Assembly (NCBI GenBank): GCA_025526915.1
Contig: JAHLKH010000390.1
Coordinates: forward strand, 1 to 15,413
DNA: 15,413 bases
Source of the DNA: Entophlyctis helioformis
Lineage: Eukaryota; Chytridiomycota; Chytridiomycetes; Chytridiales; Chytriomycetaceae
Direction: 5' to 3'
Both the position numbers and the translations under genes were made by a program. The stretch's first letter is position 1; every line of letters starts with the position of its first letter. The notes beneath the pieces are model-generated. The model did no database searches. It saw nothing but the letters and a program-made list of their open reading frames with translations, and was not told the DNA's origin. Shown in pieces: positions 10,070 to 15,413 of the stretch.

Positions 10070-10391
10070 TCTTCATGCATTGATATCTCTCGAATGAACC
10101 ATATGGAGCATGCGCTTGTCCGTTGCATCTCCCTGGCTGGTTTGGACCCTGCCGCCATTGTCCGTCTGATGCTTTGTTTGTCAACACTTGCAATCTGGTC
10201 AAGATCCCTGCTGGCATTGTCTGGCTGCATCCATTCTTGTCTGCACTGTTGCCAGCCAACTCGATCAATCGCCAAGCTGCACACTGCAGCATCTGCGCAT
10301 CCCGTCTTGGCCGTCGCTCGCTCACAGCAGACTCGAGCTCGTCCCGCCCCTCGCCTTGATCGTCTCTCGCCTTGATCGTCACTCGCCAGAC
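10070..10391. other. Intergenic region between AGM1 and membrane protein A
   Basis: These 322 bp hold no recognisable gene. The open frame leading into the next gene lacks an ATG until 10392. The only clear structure is the 16-bp tandem repeat at 10350-10387, directly before that ATG. Confidence 0.6.
10350..10387. repeat. 16-bp tandem repeat next to a start codon
   Basis: Two copies of CTCGCCTTGATCGTC plus one variable base (10350-10365 and 10366-10381) are followed by a partial third copy, CTCGCC (10382-10387). The array ends 4 bp before the ATG at 10392, so it lies in the presumed 5' leader of membrane protein A. Confidence 0.85.
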
Positions 10392-11201
10392 ATGGCACAG
10401 CTCATCGACTGTGCATCTCGCACAGCATACACGTGGCTGCGTCCACACCAGCAACTCCTCTTTGCCACCATCGTCTCGGTGCACACTGCAAACACAATCG
10501 CGCTCGCCATCGGCATCGTCCAGCTGGCGCTGCTGTCCATCATTGCCACCTACATCGCATTCTGGCACTTTACCAACCTCTCGCACATCAGCTACGGCAC
10601 GCCACAGGCCGGTCTGTCCGTCGTCGTGTACATGACACCCGGCACACTCTTGCTGGCGACCCTGTTTGCCTTTTCAGCATGGCCGCTTGCGCTTGTGCTG
10701 GCATGCACGAGCCTGGCCCGTGGCGCACGCCGCACAGGCCAGTGGGCACACGCACCGCCGTACTACACCGAGATCTCGTGGCTGCAGACGGTCGTGCTAT
10801 GCGATGTCATGAACTGGTTCACAAGCCACGAGACGCGTGCGGCGACGGCTGCGCTGATGCACACGCACGACGGCAGGCTGCCTGTCGAGCTGGTGCGCAT
10901 GGTCATGGACACGGCGGCGTCCCTCACGCTTGCTGGCCAGCTGGCGTTTGTCGAGGCGACCCTCGTGCGGTCGGTGCGCGAGATGGCGGCCATGGACTGC
11001 AAGCGGTGGATGGGGAACATGACGCTGCTCACACGGTTCCATCCGCGGCGCAGGGACGAGGACTTTGTTGTGTTTGTGTACTATGACGAGGGACGCGAGG
11101 ATGTGTGGCTGGCGGTGTTCAGCAAGGATCTGTGGCTGCTGTCTGCGTTTCTTGTGACGTATGTCGGATGTGTGACGCTGGCGTGCATTGCCAAAATGTA
11201 G
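10392..11201 (+). CDS. Multi-pass membrane protein of unknown family (paralogue A), 269 aa
   Basis: This is a single uninterrupted frame from ATG to TAG. Hydrophobic segments lie at about 22-59 (one long or two membrane passes), 76-109 and 246-266. Between them are a loop with WAHAPPYYTEISW (118-130), an amphipathic part with GRLPVELVRMVMD (161-173) and WLAVFSKDLWLL (239-250). No known domain is recognised. Its main interest is the neighbour at 11754-13277, which has the same motifs in the same order: an xAFxxWPL helix, an H-x-PPY-aromatic loop, LPxE and W-x-AVFS-K/R-DL-x-LL. I infer a tandem duplication. A role in a membrane is supported; substrate or partner is unknown. ATG 10392 is the first ATG of the frame that precedes the hydrophobic core. 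Confidence 0.72.
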   Translation: MAQLIDCASRTAYTWLRPHQQLLFATIVSVHTANTIALAIGIVQLALLSIIATYIAFWHFTNLSHISYGTPQAGLSVVVYMTPGTLLLATLFAFSAWPLALVLACTSLARGARRTGQWAHAPPYYTEISWLQTVVLCDVMNWFTSHETRAATAALMHTHDGRLPVELVRMVMDTAASLTLAGQLAFVEATLVRSVREMAAMDCKRWMGNMTLLTRFHPRRRDEDFVVFVYYDEGREDVWLAVFSKDLWLLSAFLVTYVGCVTLACIAKM

Positions 11202-11753
11202 ACTGTCTGCCTCTTCCTTGCCCGGTTCTTGCAGCCACGCTTGCATGTCCAGTTGATGGGTTTCTTGCTTGCAGCACACACACGACTCTGGTGGCAGCAC
11301 CATGCAGACGCTCAGCAGCAGACAGGCGCGATGGAACGTCGCATTGGACAGCCAGCATGTGAGCAGTCACGAGGTGCATTGTGTGTGGCGCGATTGTCCG
11401 GCAGTCTCTCCACGCGTCTGTCGAGTGACGCTGGTGCCATTGACGGGCCAGCAAGGAAGAATGCCTGTGCACTCTGCCCAACTGCAAAGCAACAACAAAG
11501 CAACGGCAGAGCGACTGCAGCAGTAGCACCACCAGCATCACGCATCGAGTGCACCTGCTGTCCCGTGCACAAACACACACACACACACACGCCAACAGCC
11601 ACCTGGCATTGCAGCACCTGCCACCATTCGCGCTCGCCATCTCGTCCAGCTGTGCACTCTGTCCCGTCAACAGCTGCACGACAGCCAACGCCAGCCAGCA
11701 AAGCCTATTCACACCACCCAGCAACAGCACTCCCTCTGGCCACAGTCTTTGGC
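11202..11753. other. Region between the two membrane-protein genes; possible 5' leader or extended N-terminus
   Basis: The frame of membrane protein B stays open back to about 11229, with in-frame ATGs near 11256 and at 11331. The encoded sequence is Gln/His/Thr/Cys-rich and low in complexity, without a signal peptide, and includes an AC dinucleotide repeat at 11573-11590. It could be an extended N-terminus or a leader. I see no separate gene. Long open frames on the minus strand here mirror this composition. Confidence 0.45.
11573..11590. repeat. AC dinucleotide microsatellite
   Basis: Nine AC units, located between the paired membrane-protein genes, about 165 bp before the preferred start of membrane protein B. 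Confidence 0.9.
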
Positions 11754-13277
11754 ATGGCTCCCACTCTGCCCAACAGCCAGCCGGCACAACAACAATCGCA
11801 ACAGCACAAGGCACAATCGCATCATGATCACCATCGCCATGCCAGCAAGACTGCCACGGCCACCAGCAAACAAAGCAACAGCAACAGCAAGACCAGCGTG
11901 CCGCATCCGATGTGGTCGCTGCAAGACATGCTTCTCGCCATCCTGTCCTCCAAGCGCACAACCGTCCTCGTGTCGGGAGCACTCGGCGCTCTGCAGCTGA
12001 TCGTCATTGGCTTCACGGTCGGCATCCTCTTGCGCTGGCAGAGCAACCGCCTCGACTCGTGCTTCTACTCTCGCCCATTTGCACCTGCATCTGCATCTGC
12101 ATCTACACCTGCATCTGCACAGTCACAAGCCACATGCAACGCCAACACCGCAAGCACCATGTCGTTCGAGCACTGCTCCGCGCTGGCTGTTGCACCCACC
12201 ATGCTCCTCGTGCCGCTCGTCATGGCGTTCATGCTCTGGCCGCTCTACGTCTTTGCCATCAGTCTCGACATGGCGTGCACCGCATCATACACGTCCTGGC
12301 CGCACCGGCCGCCGTACTTTGACCAGCTGGCATCGATCCAACGGACCCTCATCACGCGTATCCTGCAGCGCGAGTACCGCATTCAGCGCGCGTCGGCGTC
12401 ACAGGCTCTGGCGCGTGTGGTGCGGTCGCCGCTGACCCCCGCCGACCAGACGCTGCGGTTGCCGCTCGAGATCCGCGAAATGATTCTGCAGTACTGCTGG
12501 TCGGAACATGTGGACAAGATGCAGACGGTGCTGGCGCGGTTGGAGTACACTGGCCACGAGGACGCGATGGCGGATGTGGACACGATGCGCAGCTGGTTGC
12601 GCACGCTGGCGGTCATCATGGGGTTCGACACGGATCCGCTTGGCATTGGCAGCCACTTTATTGTGACGCTTGACGTGGCTGGCAGGGACGGCGTTGACGG
12701 GGATCACACTGCTGGCAACAGCAACAGCAACAGCGGCAACAGCAACGAGAACGAGAACGAGACAGTCGACGGACACACTGGCGATCAGCATCAACCGCTC
12801 GCATCGCAGCTCGTGTGGGCGGCTGTGTTCTCGAGGGATCTCGCGCTGCTGGTGTTCACGTACATGTTCCGCATGAGCTGCATCATGGTGCTCACACGGC
12901 GTCGATCGGAGATCCTTGCAAGTGCAGCCGCAGCCACATCAGCAGCTGCCGCCGCAGTCATCCATCTCGGCGCTGGCAGCGACAGTGGGAATGGCACTGT
13001 CATGACAGCAGCCATCATGGACGGCATCGGTCTCGATGCACACACAGCAGCAGCAGGCATTGCAAGCACGCTGAACGCGACGCTTTCGCTGTCATTGCAG
13101 TCTGCTGGATACGCTGCATGTGTGGCATGCGGGTCGGTTGTAGGCGTCATAGCACGCATCGTTGGCGGCATCAGCAACAACAACATCAACAACAACAGCA
13201 ATGGCATTATAGCAAGCATGGTCATGGATGGATCAGCAAGCCCATCGGCACACATCAACGGCACCACGTGGATGTGA
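11754..13277 (+). CDS. Multi-pass membrane protein of unknown family (paralogue B), about 507 aa
   Basis: An intronless frame from the preferred ATG at 11754 to TGA. Residues 10-50 are Gln/His/Ser-rich and disordered. Hydrophobic segments lie at about 69-93, 143-172 and 360-380, and a further Ala/Gly-rich hydrophobic region runs from 390 to 480. Motifs shared with paralogue A are MAFMLWPLYVF (158-167), WPHRPPYFDQL (182-192), LRLPLEIREMILQ (234-246) and WAAVFSRDLALL (354-365). B differs by an Asn/Ser/Glu low-complexity insert at about 310-350, before the WAAVFS motif, and by a C-terminal extension of some 120 residues with an Asn-rich segment. The start is uncertain: an in-frame ATG at 11331 would add 141 low-complexity residues. 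The family is not recognised. RLPLEIREMIL resembles the LPxEIRxxI core of fungal F-boxes but stands alone, so I do not call an F-box. Confidence 0.7.
   Translation: MAPTLPNSQPAQQQSQQHKAQSHHDHHRHASKTATATSKQSNSNSKTSVPHPMWSLQDMLLAILSSKRTTVLVSGALGALQLIVIGFTVGILLRWQSNRLDSCFYSRPFAPASASASTPASAQSQATCNANTASTMSFEHCSALAVAPTMLLVPLVMAFMLWPLYVFAISLDMACTASYTSWPHRPPYFDQLASIQRTLITRILQREYRIQRASASQALARVVRSPLTPADQTLRLPLEIREMILQYCWSEHVDKMQTVLARLEYTGHEDAMADVDTMRSWLRTLAVIMGFDTDPLGIGSHFIVTLDVAGRDGVDGDHTAGNSNSNSGNSNENENETVDGHTGDQHQPLASQLVWAAVFSRDLALLVFTYMFRMSCIMVLTRRRSEILASAAAATSAAAAAVIHLGAGSDSGNGTVMTAAIMDGIGLDAHTAAAGIASTLNATLSLSLQSAGYAACVACGSVVGVIARIVGGISNNNINNNSNGIIASMVMDGSASPSAHINGTTWM
12081..12120 (+). repeat. 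Hexanucleotide CATCTG/CACCTG repeat in coding sequence
   Basis: Imperfect CATCTG units encode alternating Ala/Ser/Pro (PASASASTPASA) in the loop between the first and second hydrophobic segments of membrane protein B. Confidence 0.8.
12716..12761 (+). repeat. CAACAG / CGAGAA low-complexity repeat in coding sequence
   Basis: CAACAG units followed by CGAGAA units encode a run of Asn/Ser and then Asn/Glu in membrane protein B. This insert is absent from paralogue A, where the two flanking motifs are nearly adjacent. Confidence 0.8.
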
Positions 13278-13741
13278 CTTGCGGCATCCCAGTCTCGCTC
13301 TGGTCTGTCTGGATCAAATATATCACCTCTATTAATGCTCATCATGGCTGAGCTGCTGCAGGCGGTTGATGTGAGATGGCGTTCACATCCAGCTGCTGTT
13401 GGCGGCACTCGCGAGTTGTGGTTGGCTGCACGGACGTGTGCACCATCTGTGTGCTATCAGACGGCTTACACTCTCACAGACAAAGCACAGCAGTCTGCAG
13501 CGTCTGCCATGCTTGACAGCATTGAGTGGCTGCGCGTTGATGTGCCAGTGGTCAAATGATACTCGCTTCAGACACAAGGATGGCACTGGCTATAAAACAG
13601 ACTGTCATCAACGTGCACATAAACGAGTGTGCTCATGCCGCATGGATCTGATAGGCAGCAGGCGTTGTCAGTTTATCGCCTGCACAGGGATGCAGCAGAG
13701 CATGCAGCAGAGCAAGACATCAGTATTAGCATTGACGTGTT
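13278..13741. other. Convergent intergenic region, no gene supported
   Basis: These 464 bp separate two genes that end towards each other. An AT-rich stretch at about 13315-13335, just after the plus-strand stop, could hold its 3' processing signal. TATAAAA at 13591-13597 has no obvious gene behind it. A 71-codon ORF at 13344-13559 is possible but lacks support from any recognisable motif. Confidence 0.5.
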
Positions 13742-15139
13742 TTATTGGTGAGGATGCACTGATGGCAGCAGCGACGCCAGGGCATCGACAGCCGCAGCCG
13801 CACTGTCGCGATGGACGACAAAGTGGCCCTGCAGAAGCGCCGGGCTGAGTCGTCCCAGCAGCCCATGCTCGCTCAGCTTGGCCACAAACGCATCAGCCAG
13901 CGCCGTCTCGCCTGGTAGAAGCGCAAGAACATGGCGTGTGCCTGGGTCTGCGTCGCATTGCCAATGTACACGCGCATATCCACTCGGCCAGGCGGATGAG
14001 CGCCGCGTCCAGTCGCTTGATATGGTTGGTCGTCATGAACACGAGCCGCTCTTCCGAGGCTGCCACGCCGTCGAGCGCGTTGAGGCAGACCGCTGAATGT
14101 GAGCATGGATGTAATGCCTTGGCGTGCGTGTGTCGCAGCCAACGCTGCAGCAGCACCTGCACCGGCCAGCCCATCTTCAGGCGTCACGTCGCGGTCCGGG
14201 AACGCCGCGTCAATGTCTTCGAGCAGGATGATGCTGCGCATGGGGATGTTTGAGCAGGTGTGCAAGCCGGTCGTCTGTCATGCCGCGCTCGGCCAGATTA
14301 AGCACGCAGATGTTGTAGCCAAGGTTGCCTGCCAGCGCCTGAATGAAGCTCGTCTTTCCACTGCCAGGCGGACCGTACAGCAGGTACCCACGACGGTACG
14401 GAATGCCGCGATCGTGGTACCACGCGCCTCCCGACAGGAACGCTTGACGTCTGCCTGGATCGTGTCCGAGATGGATCCGTCCAGCACAACCGACTCAAGC
14501 GGCCGTCTCTCGCGCGGATTGCCAAACGGCCGCCACTCGGGGCCGTAGGATGTGTAAATGACCGTCTTGCCGACCTCCTTGGCCAGCGCCATGGCCTTGG
14601 CTTCCTGCAGCATGTCGACCAGCAGCGGCCGGTCGCGGGACAGCGTGGTGATCGTGACGGTTTCCCACGGGGACCCGCTCTTGAGATCGATCATGGTGCG
14701 CTCGCGCTGGCGCTCGGCCATGAACCAGGCGCCCTTGTAGTTGAAGTAGTGTGTGCCGGGGCCGGGCACGAGCGCAAAGTTGGTCAGCGTGCTGCCGTTG
14801 TCGTGGCGGACAAACGACGTTTCGACAGACAGCTGGTGCGACGCCTGGCCCGACAGAAGGCGTGCAATGAGGCCGCCCGACGCAGCGGATGCCGATGCGG
14901 CTGCCGATGCGGGGCTGGCGCCGTCGATGCCTGCGGACGCCCGCTGGGCATTGCGGGCAGCCATCCACTGCAGGAACCATTCGTACGAGTGGTCCTTGCT
15001 GGGGATCTCGAGCGAGACGAGCATTCTGCGCCGAGCAAACGTGACGCCATGCACGGCGCCTTTGCGCAGCACGGCGAGTGCGGCGTGACGCCAATGAGGC
15101 CGAACCTGCCAGAGTGCGGTTGTGAGCGGGCCTGTCCAT
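13742..15139 (-). CDS. BCS1: Mitochondrial AAA chaperone BCS1, frame broken by about seven small indels
   Basis: BCS1 is an inner-membrane AAA ATPase that moves the folded Rieske iron-sulphur protein across the membrane for complex III assembly. In order on the minus strand are a TM segment ([20 protein letters not shown]), the BCS1_N domain ([59 protein letters not shown]), Walker A GPPGSGKT at 14374-14351, [11 protein letters not shown], Walker [11 protein letters not shown] near 14230-14204, [25 protein letters not shown] and a C-terminal SPALLQGHF ending in TAA at 13744-13742. The segments lie in shifting frames, with breaks near 15104, 15084, 14440, 14250, 14085, 13991 and 13912. None coincides with a plausible intron. 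Most fit gain or loss of one base in a short homopolymer, while motifs on both sides are intact. I infer sequence error more than true decay, but a recent pseudogene is possible. ATG 15139 is the preferred start. Confidence 0.85.
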
Positions 15140-15162
15140 GTCTGTGTCTGTGTCTGCGTCTG
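15139..15162. repeat. TGTCTG hexanucleotide repeat at the BCS1 start
   Basis: Four TGTCTG/CGTCTG units overlap the last base of the BCS1 start codon and run into its 5' leader. On the minus strand they read CAGACA. In one frame they encode Gln-Thr repeats, which is why a longer N-terminus starting further upstream appears open. Confidence 0.85.
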
Positions 15163-15301
15163 TGCTGCAGGCGCCCTCTCACCCTGCGCTAAAGTACGGT
15201 TGCCTGCCAGGAACGACTCCATCGTTGAATGCAAGTGAGGAAACCACTTGTCGTCCTTGAGAACAGTCGTGGGATGAAGTCCACAATGGTCCAAGCTGTA
15301 T
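15140..15301 (-). promoter_or_regulatory. Presumed BCS1 promoter and 5' leader
   Basis: These 162 bp lie between the stop of the upstream minus-strand gene and the BCS1 ATG. They hold the TGTCTG repeat next to the ATG. A second in-frame-looking ATG at about 15222 belongs to a different frame from the BCS1 membrane segment and is not favoured. No TATA box was recognised. Confidence 0.4.
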
Positions 15302-15413
15302 TTATGGTTGAGCGGGGCGTGCCTCGGCATACTCTGGGGCAAAATGCACCAGCACCAAGTCAAGGAGCACGTAGAGCAGATGCTTGTTGATGGTCCTGTT
15401 CTGGAACACGTTC
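15302..15413 (-). CDS. 3' end of an unidentified gene, last 36 codons
   Basis: Read on the minus strand from the right edge, a frame starting at 15412 gives 36 codons and then TAA at 15304-15302. It contains NVFQNRTINKHLLYVLLDLV followed by a short LVHFAPE stretch and an Ala/Pro/Arg-rich end. The amphipathic leucine-rich pattern and the codon choice look like a genuine protein C-terminus. The stop is 162 bp upstream of the BCS1 start, on the same strand. The start and most of the gene lie outside the window. I do not recognise the family. Confidence 0.5.
   Translation of the reverse strand, partial: NVFQNRTINKHLLYVLLDLVLVHFAPEYAEARPAQP

Noticed and set aside
11119..11982. 287-codon open frame on the minus strand, Cys/Trp/Val-rich
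   Set aside because: It runs antisense to membrane protein B and the region before it. The composition mirrors the Gln/His/Ala-rich sense strand and no domain is visible.
12791..13408. 205-codon open frame on the minus strand, Met/Ala/Ser-rich
   Set aside because: It is antisense to the Ala/Asn-rich C-terminus of membrane protein B; the low-complexity sense strand explains why it is open.
13344..13559. 71-codon ORF in the convergent intergenic region
   Set aside because: It has an ATG and a stop but no motif, no splice continuation to a neighbour and no family resemblance; its length is within chance for GC-rich DNA.
13591..13597. TATAAAA motif as a promoter
   Set aside because: No gene starts downstream on the plus strand; the region lies between two convergent 3' ends.
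15140..15363. N-terminal extension of BCS1 from an ATG near 15222 or further upstream
   Set aside because: That frame enters a CAGACA repeat and then reads through the membrane segment in the wrong frame. The BCS1 TM segment begins in the frame of the ATG at 15139.

Overview
The window looks like nuclear DNA from a gene-dense, GC-rich early-diverging fungus, most likely a chytrid. That placement is an inference. It rests on closely packed genes with many short GT-AG introns (about 62-137 bp), CTAAC/CTGAC-like branch sites in several introns, and the gene mix: a fungal/oomycete-type NTPase-nuclease of the Crinkler-RHS-like class, a vezatin/Inp2-type myosin-binding protein, BCS1 and a eukaryotic N-acetylglucosamine-phosphate mutase. 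No rRNA, tRNA, CRISPR array, insertion sequence or bacterial-type operon signal was seen.

Layout, left to right. (1) 1-147, minus: 5' end of a coiled-coil gene running off the left edge, with an apparent one-base frameshift. (2) 148-626: divergent intergenic region with a CCAG microsatellite. (3) 627-4034, plus: six-exon gene for a 975-residue P-loop NTPase with a C-terminal restriction-endonuclease-fold domain, carrying two kinds of internal tandem repeat. (4) 4200-5216, plus: F-box/leucine-rich-repeat protein, two exons. (5) 5293-7435, minus: four-exon vezatin/Inp2-like membrane protein, tail-to-tail with the F-box gene. (6) 7436-7702: divergent promoter with three CACGTG boxes at exact 12-bp spacing. 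(7) 7703-10069, plus: nine-exon phosphoacetylglucosamine mutase (AGM1/PCM1), 560 residues, complete. (8) 10392-11201 and 11754-13277, plus: two adjacent multi-pass membrane proteins of no recognised family that share motifs in the same order and so look like a diverged tandem duplication. (9) 13742-15139, minus: BCS1, the mitochondrial AAA chaperone, with every family motif present but its frame broken by about seven homopolymer-type indels. (10) 15302-15413, minus: the last 36 codons of another gene.

The genes do not form one pathway. AGM1 feeds UDP-GlcNAc and hence chitin synthesis; BCS1 serves respiratory complex III; the F-box protein probably selects targets for ubiquitination; the vezatin-like protein probably links a membrane to myosin; the NTPase-nuclease belongs to a class tied to effectors and selfish elements. 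The most notable items are the intact NTPase-nuclease gene with its young repeats, the uncharacterised membrane-protein pair, the E-box array, and the clustering of frameshifts at the two ends of the window while the middle reads cleanly. All exon boundaries were set by eye from reading frames, splice sites and family motifs; no alignment or search was run.
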